A model generated the notes under the pieces. It did not search any database and had not been told where the DNA came from. It worked only from the letters and a program-made list of their open reading frames with translations. The translations under genes were made by a program, and so were the position numbers. A stretch of 64,000 bases of DNA from an uncultured Methylomonas sp. GTDB lineage: Bacteria; Pseudomonadota; Gammaproteobacteria; Methylococcales; Methylomonadaceae. Positions 8,360 through 18,127 of the stretch are shown here, in pieces. Position 1 is the stretch's first letter. The number at the start of each line of letters is the position of its first letter. The stretch spans positions 142,934 to 206,933 of the forward strand of contig CAKZJE010000033.1 of NCBI GenBank assembly GCA_936941155.1, in the 5' to 3' direction.

Positions 8360-9406
8360 GTGAGTCTACCCAATCAGGAAAGCCTAAATTATAAAAGTGC
8401 TGGTGTTGATATTGAAGCAGGTGATGCGTTAGTTGAGCGAATTAAACCGATTGCTGCCAGAACTCGTACCGCTGGTGTGATGGCAGGATTAGGTGGATTT
8501 GGTTCGCTGTTTGAATTGCCGTTAGATCGCTATCAAAAACCTGTGTTAGTTTCAGGCACGGACGGCGTGGGCACTAAACTGAAATTGGCATTCGATTTGA
8601 ATATTCACAACACAGTTGGCATTGATTTAGTGGCAATGTGTGTGAATGATATTGTGGTGCAAGGTGCGGAGTCGTTGTTTTTCTTAGATTATTTTGCCAC
8701 AGGCAAATTGGATGTTGATACCGCAGCGGCGGTGATTGAAGGCATCGGCAAAGGTTGTGAATTGGCAGGCGCGGCTTTAGTGGGTGGTGAAACCGCAGAA
8801 ATGCCGGGCATGTATGGCGATGGCGAATATGATTTAGCGGGCTTTTGTGTCGGGATTGTGGAAAAAGAGCAATTGATTGACGGCAGCAAAGTGAAAGCCG
8901 GCGATAAATTGATTGGAATTGCGTCTTCTGGAGCGCATTCAAATGGTTATTCGCTGATTCGTAAAATCGTTGAGGTGAGCGGTAGTTCTCTATCTGAACC
9001 TTTTAGCAATGGCAAAACCTTAGGCGAGGTTTTATTAGAGCCGACCCGAATTTATGTTAAACAATTGTTAGAATTGATAAAACACGTTGATGTTCATGCA
9101 CTTGCGCATATTACAGGTGGCGGTATTACAGAAAACTTGCCGCGCGTATTGCCAGAAGGTTTGAATGCGCAAATTCAATTGGATTCATGGCAGTTGCCAG
9201 AAATTTTTCAATGGTTGCAAAAACAAGGCAATGTTTCGTTGCCGGATATGTTGACGACGTTTAATTGTGGAATTGGCATGATTGTGTGTGTTGCCGCAGA
9301 AGATGTTGATATGACGCTTAAAACTTTGCAACAGCAAGGCGAAACCGTGTTCAGCATTGGTGAAATTGTAGAAGCGGAAGGGAAAGCAAAAGTCGTTTAT
9401 TGCTAA
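8360..9406 (+). CDS. purM: Phosphoribosylformylglycinamidine cyclo-ligase (AIR synthetase)
   Basis: PurM closes the imidazole ring of AIR in purine synthesis using ATP. I chose the GTG at 8360 because AGAGA lies just before it and because [20 protein letters not shown] aligns with the family N-terminus. This gives 348 residues, close to the usual 345. A longer frame from 8252 would add 36 atypical residues. Motifs: [14 protein letters not shown] (ATP/substrate), [27 protein letters not shown]. The gene stands alone, without purN, and ends in a strong terminator. Confidence 0.93.
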   Translation: MSLPNQESLNYKSAGVDIEAGDALVERIKPIAARTRTAGVMAGLGGFGSLFELPLDRYQKPVLVSGTDGVGTKLKLAFDLNIHNTVGIDLVAMCVNDIVVQGAESLFFLDYFATGKLDVDTAAAVIEGIGKGCELAGAALVGGETAEMPGMYGDGEYDLAGFCVGIVEKEQLIDGSKVKAGDKLIGIASSGAHSNGYSLIRKIVEVSGSSLSEPFSNGKTLGEVLLEPTRIYVKQLLELIKHVDVHALAHITGGGITENLPRVLPEGLNAQIQLDSWQLPEIFQWLQKQGNVSLPDMLTTFNCGIGMIVCVAAEDVDMTLKTLQQQGETVFSIGEIVEAEGKAKVVYC

Positions 9407-9426
9407 AAACCGCTGCTTGAAAAAAT

Positions 9427-9466
9427 AAAACCTCTGAGTTTTTTTTAAACTTCAGAGGTTTTTTTT
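9427..9466 (+). terminator. Rho-independent terminator after purM
   Basis: Stem AAAACCTCTGA / TCAGAGGTTTT followed by eight T, 20 bases past the purM stop. Confidence 0.88.
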
Positions 9467-9530
9467 GCGGATAGGTTAGGAATGCGCATGAAATAAACTC
9501 GGCAACTTTACGACTGGCAGTTCTTAAAGG

Positions 9531-9783
9531 CATAGCTATCTACACATCTTTAGTTTAAAAATTTATTATATATCAATGATATATCGAAATATGTAGGTTG
9601 GGTTAGCTGCTTTTTTCGTCAGAAAAAAGAGCGTAACCCAACAAAGTGCGTTTATTTTAGTGTTGCATGTTGGGTTACGCTTATCTCGCTTCGCTCAATA
9701 ATGCTAACCCAACCTACAAAATCTCTTTATTATCAATAATTTTGTTATAAAAACTCTCAAGTTATCTTGTGTAGATACCTATG
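9531..9783. mobile_element. Non-coding miniature inverted-repeat element with 9-bp target duplication
   Basis: The termini CATAGCTATCTACACA and TGTGTAGATACCTATG are inverted repeats with one mismatch. The flanks 9522-9530 and 9784-9792 are the identical 9-mer TCTTAAAGG, as expected for transposase-mediated insertion. Removing the element and one 9-mer restores an intact family C palindrome. There is no transposase frame, so it would depend on an IS elsewhere. A second repeat unit is nested inside at 9592-9718. Confidence 0.82.
9592..9718. repeat. 127-bp repeat unit with TGTAGGTTGGGTTAGC ends, nested in the miniature element
   Basis: Exact 16-bp terminal inverted repeats at 9592-9607 and 9703-9718. 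Internal partial copies (GTTGGGTTACGCT) make it hairpin-rich. It is non-coding. Confidence 0.8.
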
Positions 9784-9847
9784 TCTTAAAGGACTGCCAG
9801 TCGTGACCTCAGCGATTTTTTGTATACATTACTTACTAGCAGCCTGA

Positions 9848-11269
9848 TTAAGCTTTCACCACTGCTTTTGCAGGTTTAACCGCTGTTTTTGCAGGCTGTG
9901 GCAAAGGTGGCAAACGCAACACGCTACCAATCACCAATTTTTGCTCTTTCAATTGATTGATTTCCACAATCGTTTCCACTGTCACTTCATGCAGCTTAGC
10001 GATAGCGTTTAAATCCTCGCCCGCTTTAATTTTATGCTCAGTCCATTTCACCAGTTCAGTTTTTGGCAATTGTGCCAATTTTCGTTTAAATGACGCTGCA
10101 TTTTTTGATTTAATCAACAACTTATATGAACCATCTGGCGCAGTAATCGCATGGTTAAACGCAGGATTTAAACTAAAAAACTCATCCTCTGGCATTCCTG
10201 CTAATTCAGCCGCTTTACTTAAATCTAATTGTGACGATATATCCACCGCTTTAAACACCGGTGAATTAGAAATAGGATGCAGAGCTAAATTATATTCTTC
10301 TGCATGAGAAAGTATTTTCGCAATTGCCAATAATTTAGGCACATAACTTTTTGTTTCCTCTGGCAAATCTAAAGACCAATAACTCGCATCTAAAGACTGG
10401 TCAAGATTTTTTTTGATCGCTTTTTGCACGGTGCGTGCACCGGAATTATAAGAGGCTAATGCCAATAACCAATCACCATCAAATTGTTTATTCAAACGTT
10501 TTAAATAGGTTGTTGCCGCTTCTGTTGATGCAGAAACATCACGGCGACCGTCATACCACCAGTTTTGTTTTAAACCATACGATGTGCCTGTGGTTGGCGT
10601 AAATTGCCATAAACCTGCGGCTTCCGCATGAGATTGCGCATTCACTTGAAAAGCACTTTCTATCATGGGTAATAAAGCCAGTTCACCGGGCAATTGTTTG
10701 GTGTCGAGTTGATCGACAATCATGTACAAATAAGGTTGTGCCCGCCGCTGTAGCGCGGTTAAGTTTTTGGGGTGTTTAAGAAAATTTTGCACTTCTTGTG
10801 TGACACGCGGATTGTCAGCATCCGGTAAGGCGTACATGGAAAACAGGCGTTTCCAGAGCGAGCGTGTGTGTCGAGCAACCGCAAGGGCTGCGATAGAGTT
10901 TGCTGTTGATTTTGTAACAGATTGTTTATGCTGTATCTTTTCTGCAAAGGGTAATTGCGGGTTTATAACACTAGTCTGTCGAACTACGGTTTTTTGCGAC
11001 ACAATCGGACGCTGCGATTCAGTCAATGTTTGTGGCACTGCTGCTGGCTCGATTTTCGCTGGCGCAACAGGCGGCTCCGCTTGTGCAGCTTGTTGCACTT
11101 GCACCGCAGGTTGTGGCTCTAGCATTTCATTCACAATTGTTTTTGCAGGCATTTCCTGATCTATGCTCAAATGACTCGCAGATTGTTCTGTACAACCTGA
11201 TAGCATTAAAACGTTCAAAATAAATAAATAATAGGATGACCTGTTAAAATTGGCTAATATCATAGTCAA
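9848..11269 (-). CDS. MltD-like membrane-bound lytic murein transglycosylase with LysM
   Basis: The 473-residue protein cleaves peptidoglycan glycan strands at the outer membrane. The N-terminus (LFILNVLMLSGC) is a lipoprotein signal with lipobox and Cys26. A Pro/Gln/Ala-rich linker (residues 35-95) precedes the SLT domain (about 175-300). The catalytic Glu lies in LALLPMIESAFQ, followed by EAAGLWQFTPTTG and ALASYNSGARTV. One LysM motif (IKAGEDLNAIAKLHEVTVET) lies near residue 415, and a second could be degenerate. MltD of enterobacteria lies near the same methyltransferase-rnhA neighbourhood. It is divergent from that pair here. Confidence 0.88.
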   Translation of the reverse strand: MTMILANFNRSSYYLFILNVLMLSGCTEQSASHLSIDQEMPAKTIVNEMLEPQPAVQVQQAAQAEPPVAPAKIEPAAVPQTLTESQRPIVSQKTVVRQTSVINPQLPFAEKIQHKQSVTKSTANSIAALAVARHTRSLWKRLFSMYALPDADNPRVTQEVQNFLKHPKNLTALQRRAQPYLYMIVDQLDTKQLPGELALLPMIESAFQVNAQSHAEAAGLWQFTPTTGTSYGLKQNWWYDGRRDVSASTEAATTYLKRLNKQFDGDWLLALASYNSGARTVQKAIKKNLDQSLDASYWSLDLPEETKSYVPKLLAIAKILSHAEEYNLALHPISNSPVFKAVDISSQLDLSKAAELAGMPEDEFFSLNPAFNHAITAPDGSYKLLIKSKNAASFKRKLAQLPKTELVKWTEHKIKAGEDLNAIAKLHEVTVETIVEINQLKEQKLVIGSVLRLPPLPQPAKTAVKPAKAVVKA

Positions 11270-11353
11270 TGCCCTCGATAATATTGTAATTTTTAGATTG
11301 TAACATCATGGTTTTTGACTTTAATAGCTTTTTTGACCTGAGACCCGTAAAAA

Positions 11354-12070
11354 ATGAAACGAAAATTTTTATTTAGCTGTTATGAATCGCCGCGAGGCAA
11401 GCTATTACAGGCACTAGAAGTCGATTATTTAAAACGCTCGATTACGGTGGGTTGCCAACAAACTATTTTACAGATTGGCGGTTTAGGGTGGGAAAATGAA
11501 TTTATGGATTGTTCGTTGTATCAACGCTTTACCATTATCGATACGTTGGGAGAAGGCTTTGCAGAGGCAAGCAAAATTAGGGCGCGGGCGTTTAGTTTGC
11601 CCATTCAGAGCAATAGCGTTGATTTGGTGATTTTGCCGCATATTTTAGAATTTGATGCAAAGCGTTTTCAAACCATGCGCGAAGTAGAGCGGGTGTTAAA
11701 ACCGGAGGGAGATTTAATTGTATTAAGTCTAAATCCTTGGAGTTTGTGGCTGCGCACTCAGTATTTATGGGATAGAAAACTGGCGGACTCATGGTGGCAA
11801 GGACATTTTATTACGCGGTCGCGCTTGTTGGATTGGTTAAAACTGTTGAATTTTGAAGTGAAAACGACGGCAGAATTCGGCATAGATTCTTGTAAACTTA
11901 ACATTGGTACATTTGATTTGAGTCAAAACACATTGCTTGCCACAGCGTATGCAATTAGAGCAGTAAAACGCCGCTACACATTAATTCCGTTAGCCCCTGC
12001 AACCATGAGTTCACAGCCTGTTTTGGCTGCCAGTGGTTTAGAATCCTCAAGGACAGAACACCATGAGTGA
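11354..12070 (+). CDS. SAM-dependent methyltransferase (YafS-like)
   Basis: A 238-residue class I methyltransferase. The motif I region is degenerate ([13 protein letters not shown]), followed by motif [13 protein letters not shown] and [20 protein letters not shown], typical of Methyltransf_11 members. The substrate is unknown. It overlaps rnhA by eight bases, the same adjacency as yafS-rnhA in enterobacteria, where the neighbour on the other side is a transglycosylase (mltD) as here. Confidence 0.8.
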   Translation: MKRKFLFSCYESPRGKLLQALEVDYLKRSITVGCQQTILQIGGLGWENEFMDCSLYQRFTIIDTLGEGFAEASKIRARAFSLPIQSNSVDLVILPHILEFDAKRFQTMREVERVLKPEGDLIVLSLNPWSLWLRTQYLWDRKLADSWWQGHFITRSRLLDWLKLLNFEVKTTAEFGIDSCKLNIGTFDLSQNTLLATAYAIRAVKRRYTLIPLAPATMSSQPVLAASGLESSRTEHHE

Positions 12071-12503
12071 CAGCGTGATTATTTATACGGACGGCGCGTG
12101 TAAAGGAAATCCCGGCATTGGCGGCTGGGGCGTGTGGTTGCAATATAAAGGTAAAGAACGGGAATTATGCGGTGGTGAGTTGGAAACCACGAATAATCGC
12201 ATGGAGTTAATGGCGGCAATTCAGGCCTTGGAAGTGCTAACTCGCGCTTGTGTGGTTGAGCTGCATACCGATTCTAAATATGTCGTGCAAGGTATTCAGG
12301 AATGGTTGCCTAATTGGAAAAAACGTGGCTGGAAAACAGCGGCAAAAACGCCTGTAAAAAATGAAGATTTGTGGCGTAGATTAGATACTGCAATTAGTCG
12401 GCATGAAATAAAATGGGTCTGGGTGAAAGGGCATTCAGGAAACTTTGGCAATGAAAAAGCCGATAGTTTGGCAAACAAAGGCATTGAGACTTTAAATCTA
12501 TAA
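12063..12503 (+). CDS. rnhA: Ribonuclease HI
   Basis: Degrades the RNA strand of RNA-DNA hybrids. All four metal ligands are visible: Asp in [12 protein letters not shown], Glu in [11 protein letters not shown], Asp in [12 protein letters not shown], and Asp in GNEKADSLA, with the active-site His in VKGHSG. The 146-residue length is normal. A clear AAGGACAG ribosome site lies before ATG 12063. dnaQ, the usual next gene, is missing; repeats follow. Confidence 0.96.
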   Translation: MSDSVIIYTDGACKGNPGIGGWGVWLQYKGKERELCGGELETTNNRMELMAAIQALEVLTRACVVELHTDSKYVVQGIQEWLPNWKKRGWKTAAKTPVKNEDLWRRLDTAISRHEIKWVWVKGHSGNFGNEKADSLANKGIETLNL

Positions 12504-12526
12504 AACCATAAACTCTGAAAGTTTTT

Positions 12527-12544
12527 AAGACGACTGATCGTCTT
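12527..12544. repeat. Palindromic repeat family B, copy 4
   Basis: AAGACGACTGATCGTCTT, just after rnhA. Confidence 0.75.
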
Positions 12545-12819
12545 GAAAAATTTTGTGAGTTCTACAACCCTATAGCCAACTGACTTTAAAGTGATGATCT
12601 TTGTACATGACAAAAAATAACTCATTTTATGGAGGTATCAAGCTTCGCCTGACATGCAAGCAAAGCTTGCACTCCGATTAGAAGGTATCGTTGAGAAAAT
12701 GCAAAACGATCCTTTTTTAACGATTTTTAGATACCGCCTTGCCAATTAAAACAAGACGGTAGGAGATAATTAGAACATTGCTAAAAATAACTTCCCGACT
12801 TTGAAATAAACCATTCGCC

Positions 12820-12858
12820 TTGAGCTTGTCGAAGAGGGATGTGATTCGACAAGCTCAA
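12820..12858. repeat. Hairpin repeat with 14-bp arms
   Basis: TTGAGCTTGTCGAA (12820-12833) and its exact complement TTCGACAAGCTCAA (12845-12858). This sequence type is widespread as an intergenic repeat in bacteria. Confidence 0.8.
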
Positions 12859-12896
12859 CACCAACGGCTTTAGGGAAGTTATTGTTGACCCTATCC

Positions 12897-14195
12897 TTAG
12901 CGAGCGTTAATCGGCAAAACATCGCGTTGAACAGCTCCTTTATAAAGCTGTCTAGGTCTGCCAATTTTTTGTTCTGGATCAGAAATCATTTCATCCCAAT
13001 GTGCAATCCAGCCGATGGTTCTGCCCATTGCAAAAATCGCGGTAAACATATTGCTAGGGATTCCTAAGGCGCGTAGCACAATGCCGGAATAAAAATCGAC
13101 ATTCGGATAGAGTTTTTTCGCCACAAAATATTCATCTTCCAAGGCAATGCGCTCTAATTCCATAGCTAATTTAAATAATCTATCGTCATGCAATCCTAAT
13201 TCTGTTAATACTTCATGGCATGTTTCACGCATTAATTTAGCGCGTGGGTCGTAATTTTTATAAACTCGATGTCCAAATCCCATTAATCTAAAGCTGTCGT
13301 TTTTATCTTTCGCTCTTTTGATATACGTTTCAATTTGCGACACATCACCAATTTGCTCTAACATTTTTAACACGGCTTCGTTTGCACCACCATGTGCCGC
13401 GCCCCATAAACAGGCAATACCCGCAGTAATGCACGCAAATGGGTTTGCGCCGCTAGAACCTGCTAAGCGCACAGTGGATGTTGAAGCATTTTGTTCGTGG
13501 TCGGCATGAAGAATTAAAATTCTATCTAACGCTCTGACTAATACTGGATTAGGTATATATTCTTCACAAGGCGTGCCGTGCATCATCCACATGAAGTTTT
13601 CAACATAGGTCAGTTTGTTTTTGGGGTACATGAACGGTAAACCCGTGCTGTACTTGTGACACATGGCAACAATGGTCGGTACTTTCGCCAATAAACGCAC
13701 GGCACTTAAATCGCGGTCTTTTTTGGATTTAACGTCTAAGGCATCGTGATAAAACGCAGATAACGCCCCCACAATTCCCACCATAACCGCCATCGGATGC
13801 GCATCACGGCGAAAGCCTTTAAAAAAGTTGGTTAATTGGTCGTGCACCATTGTGTGATGGGTAATATTTTGAATATACCCCTCTAATTGAGCGGTAGTGG
13901 GAAGCTCACCATGCAACAATAAATAACAAACTTCCAAAAAAGTACATTGTTCGGCAAGCTGCTCAATGGGATAACCGCGATAAAGCAAAATACCCTCGTC
14001 ACCGTCTATATAAGTGATGCTTGAAGAGCAGCTTGCGGTTGAAAGAAATCCAGGATCGTATGTGAACATACCACTTTGAGTTTGCAAAGCGCGTATATCA
14101 ACAACATCAGGGCCTATTGTTCCTGACAATACCGGAAGTTCAAACGACTTTTCGGTGGTTTTATCTGTGAATGTAACAGTGTGCAGATTAGTCAT
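12897..14195 (-). CDS. gltA: Citrate synthase
   Basis: Condenses acetyl-CoA and oxaloacetate at the entry of the TCA cycle. The 432-residue length and N-terminal strand region ([14 protein letters not shown]) are typical of the hexameric, NADH-regulated type II enzyme. Catalytic segments: [34 protein letters not shown] (His) and [16 protein letters not shown] (His/Arg). The start ATG 14195 is supported by AGAAGGATGCC upstream. It is unlinked to the sdh genes here, which are 10 kb away. Confidence 0.96.
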   Translation of the reverse strand: MTNLHTVTFTDKTTEKSFELPVLSGTIGPDVVDIRALQTQSGMFTYDPGFLSTASCSSSITYIDGDEGILLYRGYPIEQLAEQCTFLEVCYLLLHGELPTTAQLEGYIQNITHHTMVHDQLTNFFKGFRRDAHPMAVMVGIVGALSAFYHDALDVKSKKDRDLSAVRLLAKVPTIVAMCHKYSTGLPFMYPKNKLTYVENFMWMMHGTPCEEYIPNPVLVRALDRILILHADHEQNASTSTVRLAGSSGANPFACITAGIACLWGAAHGGANEAVLKMLEQIGDVSQIETYIKRAKDKNDSFRLMGFGHRVYKNYDPRAKLMRETCHEVLTELGLHDDRLFKLAMELERIALEDEYFVAKKLYPNVDFYSGIVLRALGIPSNMFTAIFAMGRTIGWIAHWDEMISDPEQKIGRPRQLYKGAVQRDVLPINAR

Positions 14196-14535
14196 GGCAT
14201 CCTTCTTGTTTCATTAAAGTGTAAGAACTTGTGTAGTAAACGTAGGTAGTTGAAATATAAAATATTTTAAATAAAACCATCTACGCCTTTAGCGTAAGAG
14301 AGCTATTTTAACAAAGCTTAACAAATCTCTCGCTTTAAATTAAGCAAAAAACTATCCATACCAAGTATACAGTTGCGGTTTAAGAATTGAAATAAGGCAC
14401 TTAATTTATTTAAAAATAAAATTTAAACAATGACTTACCCTTAGAAAGCTTATTAATATAAAAAATAATAAATTTAATGCTTGCCAAATCATTAAACTGT
14501 ATATATAATGACCACTCTACTGAAATATCAGACAT
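14196..14535. other. AT-rich divergent promoter region between gltA and tRNA-Leu
   Basis: No gene seen. A TATAAT box at 14514-14519 sits 17 bases before the tRNA and is its likely -10 element, but no good -35 was found. The gltA promoter must also be here. Confidence 0.5.
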
Positions 14536-14622
14536 GCCTTGGTGGTGAAATCGGTAGACACACAAGACTTAAAATCTTGCGCCTTCACGGGCATGCCGGT
14601 TCGATTCCGGCCTAAGGCACCA
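14536..14622 (+). tRNA. tRNA-Leu (anticodon UAA)
   Basis: 87 bases with encoded CCA. The acceptor arm GCCTTGG pairs with CTAAGGC (one G-U). The long variable arm expected for tRNA-Leu is present. The anticodon loop CTTAAAA gives UAA, and the T-arm has GGTTCGATTCC. Confidence 0.96.
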
Positions 14623-14628
14623 AATTTA

Positions 14629-14664
14629 AAAAAGAGCTACAAAGCAATTTGTAGCTCTTTTTTT
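14629..14664 (+). terminator. Rho-independent terminator after tRNA-Leu
   Basis: Stem AAAGAGCTACAAA / TTTGTAGCTCTTT followed by a T run. It also reads acceptably from the other side, towards the response regulator end. Confidence 0.88.
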
Positions 14665-14717
14665 ATGCCCGTTAGTTTTTCAAACCTCTGTTGATAGAAT
14701 CTTTATCTTAAGCAAAT

Positions 14718-15368
14718 TCAAATACTTAAATCTATTCCTGCATAATTCCATTTCGCGGCAAGCTGGGTTAATTCCACATCATTTTTCACCTGTAGCTTTT
14801 CGTAAACACGATAACGGTAAGTGTTGATGGTTTTGTCACTTAACTTTAAAATCTGCGCCATTTCTTGAATACTGCGGTGATAACGCAAGATTAAACTAAC
14901 CACTTCTGCTTCGCGTTTTGAAAGTTGCAAGAAAGGGCTGTTCTCAGTTTTTTGCGCATACTGATCCGTGATGTTATCTTCCGTATCTTCTGCTAAATAA
15001 ATTTCACCCGACATCACCGTGCAAATGGCTTTTACCATTTCAGTCACCGCTGAGTTTTTAGAAATAAACCCCATCGCTCCCAGCTTTAATAATTGTTTTG
15101 GAATAACTCCGTCGTTATAAGCTGATAATGCAATGATTTTTGCAGTGGAGTGCGCTTGCAAAACTTGGCGACAAGCTTCTATGCCGCCCATTCCCGGCAT
15201 TCTTACATCCATCAAAATAACGTCGGGGCGCAGTTGCTCGGTAAACAAAAGTGCTTGTTCACCGCAACTGGCAATGCCTACGACAGAAATATTCTCCACT
15301 GCATTTAATAAGGCAGCAATCCCAGTTCGTACTAATTCGTGGTCATCAACTAATAATACCTTAATCAT
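14718..15368 (-). CDS. GacA/UvrY-like two-component response regulator
   Basis: 216 residues. The receiver domain has DD at residues 8-9 and phosphoacceptor Asp54 in VILMDVRMPG. The LuxR-type HTH (about 148-205) includes LSKREAEVVSLIL and LSDKTINTYRYRVYEKLQVKNDVEL, and the TYR-x-R-x-x-KL pattern is characteristic of GacA/UvrY. Those proteins activate small regulatory RNAs that titrate CsrA. It is the last gene of the proA-nadD-rsfS run, eight bases after rsfS. No histidine kinase is adjacent. Confidence 0.85.
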   Translation of the reverse strand: MIKVLLVDDHELVRTGIAALLNAVENISVVGIASCGEQALLFTEQLRPDVILMDVRMPGMGGIEACRQVLQAHSTAKIIALSAYNDGVIPKQLLKLGAMGFISKNSAVTEMVKAICTVMSGEIYLAEDTEDNITDQYAQKTENSPFLQLSKREAEVVSLILRYHRSIQEMAQILKLSDKTINTYRYRVYEKLQVKNDVELTQLAAKWNYAGIDLSI

Positions 15369-15376
15369 TATTATCT

Positions 15377-15736
15377 CTAAGGAGTCATTCCTGTTTCTTG
15401 GCTGCGACTAGCAATTGACCAAAGTTTTTCCAATTGATACAACTCTCTTGCTTTAGCTGTCATCACATGGACGATAATATTATCCAAATCTAGCAGTACC
15501 CAATCCGAGCCTTGATCGCTGCCTTCTAATCCTAAAGGGCGGACTCCAAATTCTTTCAGTTTATCAGTTACATAGCCACACAAAGATTTTGCATGACGTT
15601 CTGACATTGCGGTGACAATAATCATAAAATCAGTGACACTGGTTCTGCCTTTCACATCAATCACCGTGATGTTTTCACCTTTACGCAAATCAAGTTCATC
15701 CGATACTACTTTGACTAATTCATTTTCTTCTAGCAT
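15377..15736 (-). CDS. rsfS: Ribosomal silencing factor RsfS
   Basis: 119 residues of the Iojap/RsfS family, which binds ribosomal protein L14 and blocks subunit joining in stationary phase. Diagnostic segments: DVKGRTSVTDFMIIVTAMS and GLEGSDQGSDWVLLDLDNII, then VHVMTAKARELYQLEKLW. An AGGAATAG ribosome site precedes ATG 15736. Adjacent nadD is the usual partner. Confidence 0.95.
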   Translation of the reverse strand: MLEENELVKVVSDELDLRKGENITVIDVKGRTSVTDFMIIVTAMSERHAKSLCGYVTDKLKEFGVRPLGLEGSDQGSDWVLLDLDNIIVHVMTAKARELYQLEKLWSIASRSQETGMTP

Positions 15737-15768
15737 TTCTATTCCTAAGATGTAAAGTTCCGTATCCC

Positions 15769-16392
15769 CTACGGTAGGTTATAAAGCGTGTGTTGCTCTA
15801 TGTAGTGTATAACATTGTCAGGCAATAAAAAACGGATACTGCGCCCTGTTGCCTGCAATTTCCGAATCACTGTGGCTGAAATATCCAGCTGTGTGACGGG
15901 TTGAAAAAACAGTTTTCCTGCGGTTTTTGTGCTGAGTTCTGATTTATCTGTGGTAAAACATTGTGTTAAAAAATCGCACAAAGGAATTTTTTCACTCTGC
16001 GGGCGCGTCATCACCACAATATGCGCGTAAGCAAATAATGTTTGCCATTGATGCCAGCGCGATAAATGGACAAACGCATCATTGCCCATAAATAACAGCA
16101 GCGTCGTGTTTGGCAGCTCTTCACGCAAGGATTTTAGCGTATCCACCATATAAGAATGCCCTTTTCTATCCAATTCACGGCTGTCGCAAACTAAGCCTTT
16201 TTCATCTTGAATCGCCAGTTGCAGCATTTGTAAACGATTGAAAGGCGTGACTTGCGAGCTGTTTTTTAACGGCGATTGATGACAAGGAATCAAACGTAAC
16301 TGGTCTAACTGAAAAATTTCTTTTACTTCCAGCGCGGTGCGCAAATGTCCATAATGCACCGGATCAAACGTGCCGCCGTAAATTCCAATCAT
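15769..16392 (-). CDS. nadD: Nicotinate-nucleotide adenylyltransferase
   Basis: Makes deamido-NAD from nicotinate mononucleotide and ATP. The nucleotidyltransferase motif GIYGGTFDPVHYGHLR is at the N-terminus, and DISATVIRK near the C-terminus is the (I)SxTxxR motif in slightly altered form. I start at ATG 16392 (207 residues, normal). A frame from 16476 is also open but would translate the palindrome at 16407-16440 as an extra N-terminal peptide (MTASPSKDWQS). That same peptide type occurs inside SdhE, so the longer form cannot be fully excluded. Confidence 0.93.
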   Translation of the reverse strand: MIGIYGGTFDPVHYGHLRTALEVKEIFQLDQLRLIPCHQSPLKNSSQVTPFNRLQMLQLAIQDEKGLVCDSRELDRKGHSYMVDTLKSLREELPNTTLLLFMGNDAFVHLSRWHQWQTLFAYAHIVVMTRPQSEKIPLCDFLTQCFTTDKSELSTKTAGKLFFQPVTQLDISATVIRKLQATGRSIRFLLPDNVIHYIEQHTLYNLP

Positions 16393-16406
16393 TTTCAGCT
16401 CAGAAC

Positions 16407-16440
16407 ATGACTGCCAGTCCTTTGAAGGACTGGCAGTCAT
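16407..16440. repeat. Palindromic repeat family C, copy 3
   Basis: Arms ATGACTGCCAGTCC and GGACTGGCAGTCAT around TTTGAA. It lies between the proA stop and the nadD start, in an open frame with nadD. Confidence 0.88.
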
Positions 16441-16456
16441 TACGCTATCGGTTTGA

Positions 16457-17713
16457 TTATTGACGAATTTGTCCATCGCCCAGCACGATATATTTTAAAC
16501 TGGTTAAACCTTCTAAGCCCACAGGCCCCCGCGCATGGAGTTTATCCGTGCTAATGCCAATTTCCGCGCCTAATCCATATTCAAAACCATCAGCAAAACG
16601 TGTCGAGGCATTGACCATTACCGAACTGGAATCAACTTCACGCAGAAACCGCCGCGCTAAGCTGTAATCTTCAGTCACAATCGCATCAGTATGTGCCGAG
16701 CCATACTGATTAATATGCGCAATTGCCTCATCCATATCCGCCACAATTTTAATCGACAAAATCGGAGCTAAATATTCGGTGTGCCAATCTTCTTCAGTCG
16801 CGCGTGATGCTTGTGGAATCAAAGCGCAGGTTTTTAAACAACCGCGTAACTCAACGCCTTTTTCCAAATATTTTTCCGTCAGAATCGGCAACACTTTTCC
16901 GGCAATACTTTCAGCAACTAATAAAGTTTCCATTGCATTGCACACACCATAACGGTGCGTTTTCGCATTCATTGCAATCGTCACTGCTTTGTCTAAATCG
17001 GCTTTATCATCAATATAAACATGACAAATGCCGTCTAAATGTTTAATCACAGGAATGGTGGCTTCCTTAGTAATCCGCTCGATTAAGCTTTTGCCGCCGC
17101 GTGGCACAATCACATCAACATACACTTGCATGGTAATCAACTCGCCCACCGCAGCTCTATCGGTTGTGCCAACCACTTGCACAGCTTCTGTTGGCAATCC
17201 TGCTTGCTGCAAACCTTTCGCAATACAGGCAGCAATCGCTTGATTAGAATGAATTGACTCTGAGCCGCCGCGCAAAATACAAGCATTGCCCGATTTTAAA
17301 CACAATGCCGCCGCGTCAATTGTTACGTTAGGGCGCGATTCATAAATAATCCCGATAACGCCAAGCGGCACGCGCATTTGTCCAACTTGAATTCCGGTCG
17401 GGCGATAGCGCAAATTGGTAATTTCACCAACAGGATCTGGCAAACTGGCAACTTGTTTTAAACCTTCAATCATTGCAGTGATGCGGCTGGGTGTCAGCTC
17501 CAATCTATCCAACGATGCGGCATCTAAACCATTCGCTTTTCCCGCGCTTAAATCTTTTTGATTTTCCGCTGCGAGATTTTCACGGCTATTTTCTATTTGC
17601 TCTGCAATGGCAAATAAAGCCTGATTTTTTTTATTGGAATCGGCTTTGCTAATTTCACGACCAGCCTGTCTTGCCTGCTGCCCCAATTGCTGCATAATTG
17701 CTTTAATATCCAC
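16457..17713 (-). CDS. proA: Gamma-glutamyl phosphate reductase
   Basis: Second step of proline synthesis: NADPH reduction of glutamyl-5-phosphate. The 418-residue length is normal. Catalytic Cys is in [13 protein letters not shown], and other conserved parts are [25 protein letters not shown] and [12 protein letters not shown]. ProB is not adjacent. It is the first gene of a leftward set proA-nadD-rsfS-response regulator. Confidence 0.96.
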   Translation of the reverse strand: MDIKAIMQQLGQQARQAGREISKADSNKKNQALFAIAEQIENSRENLAAENQKDLSAGKANGLDAASLDRLELTPSRITAMIEGLKQVASLPDPVGEITNLRYRPTGIQVGQMRVPLGVIGIIYESRPNVTIDAAALCLKSGNACILRGGSESIHSNQAIAACIAKGLQQAGLPTEAVQVVGTTDRAAVGELITMQVYVDVIVPRGGKSLIERITKEATIPVIKHLDGICHVYIDDKADLDKAVTIAMNAKTHRYGVCNAMETLLVAESIAGKVLPILTEKYLEKGVELRGCLKTCALIPQASRATEEDWHTEYLAPILSIKIVADMDEAIAHINQYGSAHTDAIVTEDYSLARRFLREVDSSSVMVNASTRFADGFEYGLGAEIGISTDKLHARGPVGLEGLTSLKYIVLGDGQIRQ

Positions 17714-18127
17714 AGTGTCCTGCCCTCTTATGGTTCATATCAACCGGTGTATTATAGCGTTTTAAGCTATTTTTTATCGAAAATTCGATGCAACTCACAT
17801 TCTTTATTTTTTCTATCTGAATCAGAATTTAAAAATTTTACAAAATTATTCTGACAATTCTTAAATGATGGAAATTCTAATTCAATCAAAAATCGTGAAA
17901 ATTTTTAAGACGACCAGTCGTCTTAAAAAAATTTGCTGTAACTTAATATTTGAAACTCGCTAGTGTTGGTTTACCATAGTTGATAGTCGTTGAAGTCTAG
18001 CAGAGTATTTCTATGCGGGATTGTCAATAGCCTGTCACAAGGCAGAGCGTTGTTTTTTCTGTCATTCACAGAGCTGCTGGCAATTATCCAGCCGCTTGAT
18101 AACCGCAATTTATGTACACTCAATCAA
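17714..18127. other. Divergent intergenic region with a family B palindrome
   Basis: No gene supported. An open frame from 17990 precedes the DUF3465-like gene but has no signal or ribosome site. The palindrome lies at 17907-17924. Confidence 0.5.
17907..17924. repeat. Palindromic repeat family B, copy 5
   Basis: AAGACGACCAGTCGTCTT, the most symmetrical copy of the family, with A/T runs either side. Confidence 0.85.

Larger units (their letters stand above)
9510..9804. repeat. Family C palindrome split by a miniature element
   Basis: The left arm ACGACTGGCAG (9510-9520) and right arm CTGCCAGTCGT (9794-9804) belong to one palindrome, now separated by the 253-bp element at 9531-9783 and its target duplication. 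Confidence 0.85.
12504..12896. other. Gene-free stretch between rnhA and gltA with three palindromes
   Basis: Holds a family B palindrome, a degenerate family D copy (about 12640-12675) and a TTGAGCTTGTCGAA hairpin (12820-12858). Both flanking genes converge on it. No classical U-tract terminator is seen, and these hairpins may do that job. Confidence 0.6.

Noticed and set aside
9351..9533. Minus-strand open frame over the purM terminator
   Set aside because: It crosses the purM end and a strong terminator, and its peptide has no family features.
12640..12680. Terminator for rnhA
   Set aside because: The sequence is a degenerate family D repeat without a U-tract.
17990..18127. N-terminal extension of the DUF3465-like protein
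   Set aside because: It would bury a clear signal peptide and has no ribosome site.
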